A stretch of DNA of 21,990 bases from Candidatus Thorarchaeota archaeon. GTDB taxonomy: Archaea; Asgardarchaeota; Thorarchaeia; Thorarchaeales; Thorarchaeaceae. Within the stretch, counting starts at the first letter, position 1. Each line of letters opens with the position of its first letter. Shown piece after piece: positions 7,600 through 15,254 of this stretch. The translations under genes and the position numbers were made by a program. The notes beneath the pieces are model-generated. The model was not told the origin of the DNA, made no database searches, and saw only the letters and a program-made list of their open reading frames with translations. The stretch spans positions 1-21,990 of the forward strand of contig JAEORG010000039.1 of NCBI GenBank assembly GCA_016841005.1, in the 5' to 3' direction.

Positions 7600-8496
7600 A
7601 TGTCTAGAATATCACATATTGGCCTCTTCTCATCGGACCCATGGTCAAATAGAGTAGATAAGCTTGAACAAGCATTCAGAGATATTCAGATTGACGTGAC
7701 TCGTGTAATACCGTGGAAAGTTACACGAGAAGGAGCAACAGATTACCATCGAATCTGCATGGGAGATGAAGACCTGGGTAAATTGGATAGCCTCCTCGTT
7801 TTGGATTTAGGTGCGAATGATATTGGTGCATTCTTCAATAGAGTTGGACTTCTCTCAGCATTGGCAGAAATGGGAGTGGAAATCATCAATTCTGTGAACT
7901 CGATTCTTGTAATGAGAAATAAAGCCGAAACTATGAGAAAACTTGTATCTGCAAACCTTCCGGTTCCAAAGACTCTGATTACGGAATCTATCGAAGATGG
8001 AGCTGAATTTGTTAGAGAAAACTTTCCCTGCATACTTAAGCCAATTACTGGATTTGGTGGTGAGGGAGTCCAACTTATCGATAAACAATTTGACTTAGAG
8101 AATGTATACGATTACTTGAAATTTCATAGCCAGATATTTGGTAAAGGAGCATATCTCTTGCAGGAATATGTTAGGAACCCAGGATTTGATATTAGAGCCC
8201 TTGTTCTAGACAATGAAGTTATTGCCACGATGCAAAGAGTTGGAACTAATGGCGTCGTTACAAACCTGCATGCTGGTGGAATACCTAGACCCAATGATAT
8301 TGACATTGACGAGGTTGCTATACGATCAGCTATTTCAGTCAAGGGCAGGTTAGTAGGAGTAGACCTAATACCAGATAAAAAAGGGGGAATCTGGGTCTTA
8401 GAAGTCAATGCGACACCTGGATGGACAGGAATACAAAAAGTAACGAATTTCGACATATCAAAGAGAATTGCAGAAAGATTGTCTATGAGAACATGA
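7600..8496 (+). CDS. RimK-family ATP-grasp ligase
   Basis: A 298-residue ATP-grasp enzyme of the RimK/LysX/MptN type, which joins an amino acid (often glutamate) to a carboxylate using ATP. The N-terminal pre-ATP-grasp part (to about 95) contains the INSVNSILVMRNKAETMRKL region, typical of the family before the ATP site. The core shows the (V/L)PKT motif, CILKPITGFGGEGV (ATP lysine and glycine loop, about 144-157), LLQEYV, DIRALVL, and the metal-binding LEVNATPGW close to the C-terminus. Length and motif order are normal. The substrate is not readable: candidates are a cofactor such as F420 or tetrahydropterin, the lysine carrier LysW, or a protein tail. No gene of those pathways is adjacent. 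The neighbour 7120-7509 is divergent and may share regulation. Confidence 0.87.
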   Translation: MSRISHIGLFSSDPWSNRVDKLEQAFRDIQIDVTRVIPWKVTREGATDYHRICMGDEDLGKLDSLLVLDLGANDIGAFFNRVGLLSALAEMGVEIINSVNSILVMRNKAETMRKLVSANLPVPKTLITESIEDGAEFVRENFPCILKPITGFGGEGVQLIDKQFDLENVYDYLKFHSQIFGKGAYLLQEYVRNPGFDIRALVLDNEVIATMQRVGTNGVVTNLHAGGIPRPNDIDIDEVAIRSAISVKGRLVGVDLIPDKKGGIWVLEVNATPGWTGIQKVTNFDISKRIAERLSMRT

Positions 8497-8519
8497 TACC
8501 AAAGGTTCGTATGAGAATG

Positions 8520-8527
8520 TTTATATG
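8520..8527 (+). promoter_or_regulatory. TATA-like box of the coiled-coil gene
   Basis: TTTATATG lies about 115 bases before the TTG start at 8642, predicting a leader of about 90 bases that includes a hairpin. Confidence 0.45.
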
Positions 8528-8556
8528 ACCTTCACTGAGGCAAACAGAATAAGTCA

Positions 8557-8574
8557 ATCTGCTATAACGCAGAT
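8557..8574 (+). repeat. Hairpin in the leader of the coiled-coil gene
   Basis: ATCTGC (8557-8562) and GCAGAT (8569-8574) pair perfectly over a six-base loop. A short imperfect dyad, CATAT-TGC-ATATG, follows it. The role is unknown. Confidence 0.35.
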
Positions 8575-8641
8575 GGCATATTGCATATGGAATCCGTCCT
8601 GTGACAAGGGCTAGTAAAACGAAATTCTGAGGTTTCAGATT

Positions 8642-9685
8642 TTGACAGAAGCGACTGAGACGAGTGTAGAGAATGTTGAGTTCCTAAGAACGAAACTGAG
8701 AGAACTAAAATCCCAAGCAAGGGATGATCTAGAGGTCTTGCGAAGAGACCGTGACCAGATGCGTGAGTATAAACGTGTGAGGGATGAACATAACAAAGAG
8801 GTTCGTGCCCTCATCGAGTCTGTGAAGGCTGAAAGAGAAGAACGTGATCGAATAAACAAAGAAATCACAGAAGCCAAGGACAGACGAACGGCGATTCATG
8901 CACAACTGAAAAGTGTGTATGATGAAATTCGAGAACTGAGAGGAAGTTTGGTGGGAAGCCCATCAAATGATCAGCGTCGAATGATGCGAAGAGTTGAAGA
9001 ACTTGAGTGGCGTCAGCAAACAGATCAGCTATCTATGGATGAAGAAAGAAGTATCGTTGAGGAAATTGCTAAGATTGAAGCAAAGCTCGTCAAAATTGGT
9101 CAGGAGAAAGAGAAACAGGATCGTATTATGGAACTGAGAAGACTCGCAAGGAATCTAAAATCAGAAGCAAGTGAAGCACATAAGAAAGTTCTTGATTTAT
9201 CTGAACAGTCTCAAGTACACCATCAGGAAGTAGTCCGAATCCGTCCGCAACTAGAAGAATACAAGAAGAGTGCAGATACAGCTCACCAGAATTTCGTCGA
9301 GTGGTTGAAGAAGGTCAAAGAGGGTGAAACTACTTTAAAGACAGTTCGAACACAGATTGATGAGATTCAAAGTAAAATTCGAAAACACGTTTCGAGTCAT
9401 AAGGATGTAGAGAGGACTGAGAGACGTGCGAAACAGAAGGCTCATGAGCAAGAACGCATTGAGGATGCGGTTGACAAATTGAAGTCAGGGAAACGACTTA
9501 CATTTGACGAGTTCATACTTGCACGAAGAGCTGATGATGATAAAGGCAGTCGCAAGAAAGGCAAGAAATTTACTCCAGAGGAGGATACCTCCGAAGAAAT
9601 TGTTGAGGAGCTTGTTCAAGAAAGTGGGGAAACGGACGACCAACTTGACGAGCTTGATGAAGCTCTTAAAGATACTGAGGAATGA
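8642..9685 (+). CDS. Archaeal coiled-coil protein (COG1340-like)
   Basis: A 347-residue, highly charged protein that is almost entirely coiled coil from about residue 10 to 290, with long heptad runs of Arg/Lys/Glu and few prolines. The overall pattern, with many R-x-x-RD-x-x and E-x-x-K pairs and repeated Leu/Ile every three to four residues, resembles the conserved archaeal family COG1340. That family has no proven function, although roles in chromosome or ribosome biology are often guessed. The C-terminal 60 residues have a basic stretch (GSRKKGKK) and then a very acidic, flexible tail. The TTG start at 8642 is supported by GAGGTTT (8629-8635). It lacks ATPase motifs, so it is not an SMC protein. 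It is followed by the permease gene after 52 bases. Confidence 0.78.
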   Translation: MTEATETSVENVEFLRTKLRELKSQARDDLEVLRRDRDQMREYKRVRDEHNKEVRALIESVKAEREERDRINKEITEAKDRRTAIHAQLKSVYDEIRELRGSLVGSPSNDQRRMMRRVEELEWRQQTDQLSMDEERSIVEEIAKIEAKLVKIGQEKEKQDRIMELRRLARNLKSEASEAHKKVLDLSEQSQVHHQEVVRIRPQLEEYKKSADTAHQNFVEWLKKVKEGETTLKTVRTQIDEIQSKIRKHVSSHKDVERTERRAKQKAHEQERIEDAVDKLKSGKRLTFDEFILARRADDDKGSRKKGKKFTPEEDTSEEIVEELVQESGETDDQLDELDEALKDTEE

Positions 9686-9695
9686 TTCGATTAGA

Positions 9696-9713
9696 GGAGG
9701 GCACTAGCTCTCC
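9696..9713 (+). repeat. Hairpin between the coiled-coil and permease genes
   Basis: GGAGGGC (9696-9702) and GCTCTCC (9707-9713) form a seven-pair stem with one G-U and a four-base loop. No U-run follows, so it is a weak terminator candidate. It could partly insulate the two genes. Confidence 0.3.
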
Positions 9714-9737
9714 CAGATACTATCAGGAGGATATTAG

Positions 9738-10997
9738 ATGAGCAGCATTAGTCAGAGACCTGTCAGTAGACGTGCTGCAGCAACCATCTTCTATATTCTA
9801 GCACTAGGTTCAGGAGTATTCAGAGCTATATCCGTTGTTTTCGATATTGTTGGAATAAACACATTTCTCGCGAACCCTATTCTCTATGGTTTTTTTTCAC
9901 AGTGGGTCAGTTTCGGGGTTACTATCGGGACTGTTGCATTTCTTAGTATAAAGAAAACTAGCAACAGGCAACAAAGAGCTTTAGGGTACTCCTTGGATCC
10001 CGACTTCGGAAGATTGGGATTACTTCCTAAAAAACCAATGATCTACTTGGTACTTGCAGGTATCTTCGCTGGTGTCGCGACTTTCTTCTATTATTATATA
10101 ATTGGTGCAACTGATGCTTCAACAGTACTACCATATGGCCAGCTGGTTATCATATACCTATTATTAGGTGATTTATGGGCGGAGAAAGATACACCAACAA
10201 TAATTGAGATTCAGTGCATTGTATCAATTCTGATTGGGGTCTTACTCGTCGGTGTTGAACCTGGAGGATTTGATATTCCTACCTTGCTTATAGTCTTGAT
10301 ACCGATGAACATCTCATCTGCACTTGTTACCTACTATCAGAAGAAAACAAAGCGATTCGAACTCAAACCAGGTTTACGAGTAGATTCATTAAACATGCGA
10401 GTCTGGATGCTTCTAGTATTGAATATTGTAATGAGCATTCTGATGTTCCCACTACTACCTGAGGATATTTTCGATTATACCTTCTTATACTTGGGACCTT
10501 TGTTGCTATTCATGATAGGTTCTTCACTAGCAACATTTCTTAGCCTAGTAATGTATATCCGTGCACTTGGGAGAGGATCAATGGCGGTTGTTAATTCTCT
10601 CTCATCAATTTCTGTAGTCCTCGGGATTCCAATTACAATTCTTGGAGATTTATTCATTCCAGGAGCATTTGGAACACCAAGCTCTGACCCGTTCATGTGG
10701 ACTTTGAAGTTCTTTGGTGTTGCTCTTGTAATGGTTGGTGTCATTGCTCTACAAGCAACTGAAGTTCGATCACTTGTAATCATCAAAGTAAAGAAACGCA
10801 CGGGAGATCTCCTTCCCCAATTATTTGACATTAAAGGGGTAGAGTCTGCATCAGGAATGGCAGGAGAGTATGATTACTTGCTCTCAATAAAAAGCAGAAG
10901 TCTTGGTAAAACTAGAACAAATATCCTCAAGAGAATACAAGTTATTCCTGAGGTTGAATCGATTGAAACAATGGTGGTATTAAGAGATTATAGATAG
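9738..10997 (+). CDS. EamA/DMT-type permease with C-terminal Lrp/AsnC-like sensor domain
   Basis: A 419-residue protein in two parts. Residues 1-342 contain about ten hydrophobic helices (near 14-35, 47-69, 100-122, 128-147, 156-175, 180-200, 221-240, 248-274, 282-303 and 319-340), arranged as two halves as in EamA drug/metabolite transporters. Residues 345-419 are soluble: a strand VIIKVKK, a helix, a strand with SGMAGEYDYLLSIK, a helix RTNILKRIQVIP, and a final strand. This is the beta-alpha-beta fold of the Lrp/AsnC ligand-binding (RAM) domain, including its typical G-x-YD loop. DMT permeases move small metabolites, and RAM domains bind amino acids, so an amino-acid-type transporter with built-in sensing is plausible but inferred. 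The ATG at 9738 follows GGAGG. The next gene encodes the same domain alone. Confidence 0.8.
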   Translation: MSSISQRPVSRRAAATIFYILALGSGVFRAISVVFDIVGINTFLANPILYGFFSQWVSFGVTIGTVAFLSIKKTSNRQQRALGYSLDPDFGRLGLLPKKPMIYLVLAGIFAGVATFFYYYIIGATDASTVLPYGQLVIIYLLLGDLWAEKDTPTIIEIQCIVSILIGVLLVGVEPGGFDIPTLLIVLIPMNISSALVTYYQKKTKRFELKPGLRVDSLNMRVWMLLVLNIVMSILMFPLLPEDIFDYTFLYLGPLLLFMIGSSLATFLSLVMYIRALGRGSMAVVNSLSSISVVLGIPITILGDLFIPGAFGTPSSDPFMWTLKFFGVALVMVGVIALQATEVRSLVIIKVKKRTGDLLPQLFDIKGVESASGMAGEYDYLLSIKSRSLGKTRTNILKRIQVIPEVESIETMVVLRDYR

Positions 10998-11009
10998 GAG
11001 AATTTGAGA

Positions 11010-11261
11010 ATGAATGATAAAGTACGGGCATATATCTTAATGAGAGTTGAAATTGGGAGAACTGATGAAGTACTAGAAGAATTACGTCACATTGACGAGG
11101 CAATTAGAATAGCTGTTACAACTGGTGAATATGATATCGTAATTCTTGTTGAAGTTGATACCCTTGAGGATCTCTATGATATAACTGTCAGACGGATGCA
11201 CAAAATTTCTGGAATTGCAGAAACAACCACTGCAGTAGTTGAAAAGATGATATCAATTTAA
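11010..11261 (+). CDS. Stand-alone Lrp/AsnC ligand-binding (RAM) domain protein
   Basis: About 83 residues, only the effector-binding domain of Lrp/AsnC regulators with no DNA-binding part. It shows the strand VRAYILMRVEIG, a helix TDEVLEELRHI, the strand-turn AVTTGEYDIVILVEV with the G-x-YD loop, a helix and the last strand TTTAVVEKMI. Such free domains form octamers or mixed complexes and bind amino acids. It follows the permease fusion after 12 bases, and its own GEYD loop matches the fusion's GEYD loop, so the two may co-assemble. The ATG at 11010 is preferred because GGAG (10997-11000) lies nine bases before it; a TTG at 11004 would be too close. Confidence 0.85.
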   Translation: MNDKVRAYILMRVEIGRTDEVLEELRHIDEAIRIAVTTGEYDIVILVEVDTLEDLYDITVRRMHKISGIAETTTAVVEKMISI

Positions 11262-11274
11262 TTTGACCACTCCT

Positions 11275-11280
11275 CTTTTT
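11275..11280 (+). terminator. Oligo-T tract after the RAM-domain gene
   Basis: A short T-run sits soon after the stop codon, in a C/T-rich stretch. Archaeal RNA polymerase can stop at such tracts without a hairpin. Weak evidence. Confidence 0.3.
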
Positions 11281-11286
11281 CGACTA

Positions 11287-11294
11287 TTATTTAA
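11287..11294 (+). promoter_or_regulatory. TATA-like box of the ABC exporter operon
   Basis: TTATTTAA lies about 70 bases before the ATG at 11358, so the transcript would start near 11318 with a leader of about 40 bases. Confidence 0.45.
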
Positions 11295-11357
11295 GAAGAG
11301 TTATACGCAAACTTGTTCGATGACGGAATATCCGTTCATGTATGTTAGATAGGGTAG

Positions 11358-12311
11358 ATGTTCATCTTGGAAGAAGTATCAATCTCAAACCTAACTAAGA
11401 AATTTGGAGAACTAATAGCTGTAAATGAAATGAATCTGGAAGTTCCAGCTGGTACAATATTTGGGCTTTTGGGTCCAAATGGTGCAGGAAAAAGTACTAC
11501 TACTCGTGTTCTCAGTACTCTACTTAGACCAACCAGCGGGACAGCATATGTTGCAGGATATGATGTTCTCAAAGAACCTGTGAAGATTAGGGAAATAACT
11601 GGAGTACTCCCTGAAGAAGCAAACCATACGATCTATGAGTCAATGACCGCGTATGAGAATCTAAGATATTTTGCTAGACTCTACGGTGTTGCTGAGGAAG
11701 CTATTGATCCAGCAATTAAGGAATTACTGGAATTCATGGAGCTCTGGGATCGTAAGGATGATCGAGCAGGGGAGCTAAGTACAGGAAACAGGCAAAGGCT
11801 TGCTTTGTGTAGAGCACTACTTCATGAACCAACAGTACTCTTGCTGGATGAACCTACTTCCGCACTTGATCCTGTCGCATCTAAGAGAGTAAGGGAACTC
11901 ATACTCAATTTATCATCGAAATACAAACAGACATTTTTCATTAATTCGCACAATCTTGGAGAGGTACAACGTATATGCGATAAGATTGCAATTATTGATC
12001 AAGGCAAAATACTTCTTTCTGGAAATACGGAAGAGCTGAGAGCTACCTTACGTGGAAAGCAACAATATAGAATGCTAGTTCGTGGTGAAATCACAGAGGC
12101 AGAAAAGATTGCAAAGGGATTGAACTTTGTGAAATCTGTAGAAACTGAAATTGATACTCTTCTTCTTGAGATTGAAAATCCAATGGATAATAATTCTAAG
12201 CTTCTCAAATCAATGTTAGATGGAGGAGTCAATGTAATTGAATTATCAGAAGATGAGGCGAGTTTGGAAGATCTCTATCTCGATGTCATAAAGGGGCGTG
12301 AACACCAATGA
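11358..12311 (+). CDS. ABC transporter ATP-binding protein (ABC-2 exporter type)
   Basis: A 317-residue ABC ATPase. Walker A is GPNGAGKST (39-47). The Walker B segment with D-loop is VLLLDEPTSALD (about 160-171), and the switch His is in NSHNL (198). The signature is LSTGN rather than LSGGQ, and the Q-loop reads LPEE with Glu where Gln is usual; both variants are seen in ABC-2 type exporters (CcmA/NatA class). The C-terminal 90 residues form the accessory domain common in this class. The partner membrane subunit overlaps it by four bases, so the pair is translationally coupled. The exported substrate cannot be read. The ATG at 11358 has AGGGT very close upstream, so the start is moderately sure. 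Confidence 0.92.
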   Translation: MFILEEVSISNLTKKFGELIAVNEMNLEVPAGTIFGLLGPNGAGKSTTTRVLSTLLRPTSGTAYVAGYDVLKEPVKIREITGVLPEEANHTIYESMTAYENLRYFARLYGVAEEAIDPAIKELLEFMELWDRKDDRAGELSTGNRQRLALCRALLHEPTVLLLDEPTSALDPVASKRVRELILNLSSKYKQTFFINSHNLGEVQRICDKIAIIDQGKILLSGNTEELRATLRGKQQYRMLVRGEITEAEKIAKGLNFVKSVETEIDTLLLEIENPMDNNSKLLKSMLDGGVNVIELSEDEASLEDLYLDVIKGREHQ

Positions 12312-13054
12312 GTAAGTCAATGATTGTAGCAATTACAGATTTTAGGAACGCAATAAAATTGAGATTTATAAAAATGGGCATGGTAATGTCTGCAGCTTTT
12401 GGACCAATAATGGCAATCGGATTAATTGTAGTTATGGCACTGTCTGTACCACCTAGTGAATTTTCAATGGTCACAGGATACATTGTGCCAATGATGGGAG
12501 GTTTTCTTGCATTATTCGCAATAATACCTACGACAATGATCTCTGCTAATGCATTGGTAGGAGAGAGAGAAATGAATACACTTGAACCTCTGCTATGCAC
12601 TCCTCTAACGGATAGGGAACTACTTTGGGGCAAGACTCTTGCATCTGTACTTCCGAGTCTCATTATCTTGGTGAGTAGTGTTGCTGCTACATCCATTGGA
12701 ACTAACATCATCCTTTTTGCATTAGGTTATCCATTGATACTCGTTCCTGACCTACCAGGATTCTTCCTTTTAGCAACTGCAACACCAATCATGATATTTG
12801 CCATCGTGGCAGTCATGATAATAATTAGCGGTCGAGTTACAAGAGTATATGAAGCGTATCAAACGGCAAGCGCAGTTATCATTGTATTTATGATTCCACT
12901 CTTTCTTCCCTTGTTCGGATCGATAGGGGGCGATGCTTCATTTGGATGGCTGTCATCAATCATCACACTCTTAATATCCCTAGCTCTTTTTGCTGTGGCG
13001 TGGTTCATAGCCTTCCGCTTGTTCAATAGGGATAAACTGGTTTCCATGGTATAA
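12308..13054 (+). CDS. ABC-2 type transporter permease
   Basis: A 248-residue membrane protein with about six hydrophobic helices (near 25-46, 56-78, 110-135, 151-173, 185-206 and 213-237). Between helices 2 and 3 it carries GEREMNTLEPLLCTPLTDR, the conserved coupling segment of ABC-2 permeases. It forms the membrane channel for the ATPase just upstream, with start and stop overlapping in ATGA. The protein is short for the class but complete. It should act as a homodimer, since no second permease gene follows. A strong hairpin ends the operon right after its stop codon. Confidence 0.9.
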   Translation: MSKSMIVAITDFRNAIKLRFIKMGMVMSAAFGPIMAIGLIVVMALSVPPSEFSMVTGYIVPMMGGFLALFAIIPTTMISANALVGEREMNTLEPLLCTPLTDRELLWGKTLASVLPSLIILVSSVAATSIGTNIILFALGYPLILVPDLPGFFLLATATPIMIFAIVAVMIIISGRVTRVYEAYQTASAVIIVFMIPLFLPLFGSIGGDASFGWLSSIITLLISLALFAVAWFIAFRLFNRDKLVSMV

Positions 13055-13075
13055 AGGGGGGACTTACTCCCCTTT
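13053..13075 (+). terminator. Hairpin terminator after the ABC exporter operon
   Basis: AAAGGGG (13053-13059) pairs perfectly with CCCCTTT (13069-13075) over a nine-base loop and is followed by a C/T-rich tract. It lies between two convergent genes. Confidence 0.65.
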
Positions 13076-13086
13076 CTCTTTCCTTT

Positions 13087-13623
13087 TCATTCTATCTTCT
13101 TCAGCCCGGTTGGATAACGTACTGCAAGGCTACGATATATCCTCTTGAATTCCGCTAGTTCTTTACGATTATGGTCTTGAATATCTGCAATGATTTTGGC
13201 AGGTACACCTACAGCGATTTTTTTAGATGGTATCTCGAAATTCTGTCGAACAACTGCACCTTCTCCGACTATCGCCCATTCGCCCACAGTAGCGTAATCA
13301 GATACAATGGCACCCATTCCAATCACTGCTTGGTCTTTGATAACAGCATTATGGATAATACACCCGTGCCTCAAAGTTACATTACTACCGATAGTAGTTG
13401 ATTCATTTGGACGGGCATGAACAACAACATTATCCTGTACACTTGTTCCATCACCAATGGTTATCTCGCCATAGTCCCCTTTAACGATGGCACCCGGAGC
13501 TATGTAACACTCTTCTCCAATAGTAACAGCTCCGATTACTGAAGCACTAGAACTTACGTATGTGTTTTTTCCAATCTTAGGAATTCGACCTTCAAATTCA
13601 TATATCGCCAAATTGAACACCAA
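13087..13623 (-). CDS. Gamma-class carbonic anhydrase family protein (left-handed beta-helix)
   Basis: A 178-residue protein of the left-handed beta-helix fold, with hexapeptide repeats such as IGAVTIGEECYIAPGAIVKGD and TIGDGTSVQDNVVVH. Three histidines stand where gamma carbonic anhydrase binds its metal: His69 in VVVHARP, His86 in LRHGC and His91 in IIHNA, with the typical five-residue spacing of the last two. This matches the YrdA/CaiE/gamma-CA group, whose members are homotrimers with Zn or Fe at the subunit interface. Many bind metal yet lack clear carbonic anhydrase activity, so the reaction is uncertain. The start at 13623 is TTG without a good SD, so the true N-terminus may differ by a few residues. 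Confidence 0.88.
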   Translation of the reverse strand: MVFNLAIYEFEGRIPKIGKNTYVSSSASVIGAVTIGEECYIAPGAIVKGDYGEITIGDGTSVQDNVVVHARPNESTTIGSNVTLRHGCIIHNAVIKDQAVIGMGAIVSDYATVGEWAIVGEGAVVRQNFEIPSKKIAVGVPAKIIADIQDHNRKELAEFKRIYRSLAVRYPTGLKKIE

Positions 13624-13752
13624 TTGGAATGATTACTAAGAAGGATATTAGCATGCGCTTAGGTGCGGATTTTGTTTCCACTCATATTAGAGGACTCCGA
13701 AATATTAAAGGCAAGCTGATACAGAAGAGGCAGTAATATTTTGAGAAGATAA

Positions 13753-13758
13753 GAGGTG
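13753..13758 (+). promoter_or_regulatory. Shine-Dalgarno site deciding the start of the swivel-domain gene
   Basis: GAGGTG lies six bases before the GTG at 13765. A GTG at 13756 in the same frame falls inside this site and is therefore unlikely to be the start. Confidence 0.6.
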
Positions 13759-13764
13759 TGTTGC

Positions 13765-14163
13765 GTGGCTCCAAATGAAAGACAAGATGATGAACTCCCC
13801 GTATTTCCTATCCTTAGGGGAGAATCAGTTGGTGAAGCTGGAGAATTCAGTGGGCAGGTTGTCTTAGTGAGAAATCCAGAAGAAATTAAAAGGGAGTGGC
13901 GAAGTGATTCGATTCCCATTCTTCATCTAGATTTAGAAGAGTACTTCATAAACAATCCTGGAGATCTTGATAACCTTATGACCAATGTGTCTGCAGTTCT
14001 TGCTGAATTTGGAGATTCGGTAAGTGAGTTTGCTGCAGCTGCCTACCATCGAGAAGCGATTGCAGTGGTTAAGGTTACCGACGCATGTCACGTTCTGGAG
14101 GATGGTATGCACATCCGAATATTTGCCCATGAAAATACTGGTGATGTTTTCTTCATAGATTAA
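13765..14163 (+). CDS. Stand-alone PEP-utiliser swivel domain lacking the catalytic His
   Basis: About 132 residues that follow the plan of the phosphohistidine swivel domain of PEP synthase and related enzymes. Family-like points in order are: the opening RGESVGEAGEFSGQVVLVRN, like G-x-x-x-SPG-x-x-x-G-x-V; a strand SIPILHLDL; a strand VSAVLAEFG, like AIVTERG; the core SVSEFAAAAYHREAIAVV, like TSHAAIVAREL-x-IPAVV; and the end DACHVLEDGMHIRIFA, like AT-x-x-LKDGD-x-V-x-V. The catalytic His of the core motif is replaced (SEF instead of SHA), so it cannot carry phosphate in the normal way. There is no ATP-grasp or PEP-binding part. It may be a structural or regulatory relic. It lies 80 bases before an unrecognised membrane protein gene. 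Confidence 0.68.
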   Translation: MAPNERQDDELPVFPILRGESVGEAGEFSGQVVLVRNPEEIKREWRSDSIPILHLDLEEYFINNPGDLDNLMTNVSAVLAEFGDSVSEFAAAAYHREAIAVVKVTDACHVLEDGMHIRIFAHENTGDVFFID

Positions 14164-14244
14164 TACGAGTCGAGAACTCAGAAAACTAATTATGATGGCA
14201 TATACTGCCCCATCAATAGTTTATCAATTCAGAGGGCAACTGAG

Positions 14245-15204
14245 ATGGAGAAACACGTGGTCATGGATTGGTCTGGTGTCCATACTCAAGACCTCAAGAT
14301 TATTTTCTTTAGTATTATTTTATTCACAGTGTATGCCTATTTTCTTAACATTATCTGCATTATCGGAGATGTGATTGTTACTGGACTTGTGTTCCTCATC
14401 GTTCAACTTGGTATAGGTATGACTTTTACACGCCTATACTATAGATTTGGAAATCATGCTAAGACCAAACTTACTTTACTTGATCCAACAACTCTTGGAA
14501 CCGGATGGACCATTGAGAAGAAGGAAATTCACTCGGTTGAAGTCAGTCGTATCTTTGAGAAATTTTACAAGTCTATCAAGAAGGCGGATAAGAAATCAAA
14601 TGACGACATCAATGATATTGCGTGGTTTTTTGTTGCAGTGTGGTCAATGATGGTCACTTTGCTCTTAGTTACATGGGAAGTGTTTTACCCTTACTGCTTT
14701 CTTTCTTCAGGAGTGTTAGCTGGAATATGCGGTTTCACGTACTACGAAGGTCGAAAGAGTGGTTACAACGGATTTTTTGAAGACGATGTTGATCATCTAG
14801 AATATTACGTTATTTCGAGACTAGAAGGAATTAGTAATCTTCATCCTGGAGCACAACCAATTGTATCGTGGAAAAGAAAAAATGATACTATAGTACTCAA
14901 TGATTTCTTTGTGATCTTCGAGTTCGAACAAGATGAAAATCTAGTTTTAAGGTACTACCTTGGTTTACCTTCTGATGAGCATGAACGAATAATACTTGAA
15001 TCAGATATTCCTGTTGAAAAAATAAAACACATAGTAAATGATTTTCCAGGTTGGAAAACAGAGACTCTAGGGGAGGGCTTAGAAATCACGAATATTAATT
15101 CCAATCTCAACTTGAGAATGAGAAAAACATTCGTTCAAACTCCAGAAACACCTAAAGACCTCTTTGAGTTGCTAAGAAAAGTACTAAGTATCGTAGAACT
15201 CTGA
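14245..15204 (+). CDS. Membrane protein of unknown function (four predicted helices)
   Basis: A 319-residue protein, not recognised. Two hydrophobic helices near the N-terminus (about 18-37 and 41-64) and two more (about 126-146 and 149-167) flank a soluble loop of about 60 residues that is rich in Lys and Asp. The C-terminal 150 residues are soluble and look alpha/beta, with strands such as TIVLNDFFVIFEFEQ and LVLRYYLGL. Both ends probably face the same side. GAGGG lies near SD distance before the ATG at 14245. It shares strand and spacing with the swivel-domain gene and the 15.3-16.6 kb gene, which makes a common transcript possible. Confidence 0.7.
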   Translation: MEKHVVMDWSGVHTQDLKIIFFSIILFTVYAYFLNIICIIGDVIVTGLVFLIVQLGIGMTFTRLYYRFGNHAKTKLTLLDPTTLGTGWTIEKKEIHSVEVSRIFEKFYKSIKKADKKSNDDINDIAWFFVAVWSMMVTLLLVTWEVFYPYCFLSSGVLAGICGFTYYEGRKSGYNGFFEDDVDHLEYYVISRLEGISNLHPGAQPIVSWKRKNDTIVLNDFFVIFEFEQDENLVLRYYLGLPSDEHERIILESDIPVEKIKHIVNDFPGWKTETLGEGLEITNINSNLNLRMRKTFVQTPETPKDLFELLRKVLSIVEL

Positions 15205-15254
15205 TGTTATGAGCGATAGCCATAAGTGCACTCAGAATCAAAATCATTGTGTGA

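Noticed and set aside
8124..8456. An antisense frame in the ATP-grasp gene
   Set aside because: The sense strand carries all ATP-grasp motifs over the same stretch, and no SD or promoter serves the antisense frame.
8642..9685. An SMC or Rad50-like protein that could supply the missing coils
   Set aside because: It is a coiled coil but has no ATPase motifs and no Cys pair, and it is 9 kb away from rad50. A physical link would be pure guesswork.
13765..14163. Small subunit of the aconitase-X/phosphomevalonate dehydratase (DUF126 swivel)
   Set aside because: The order of motifs fits the PEP mobile domain, with its terminal LEDG-x-x-I-x-I, much better, and no large subunit gene is adjacent.
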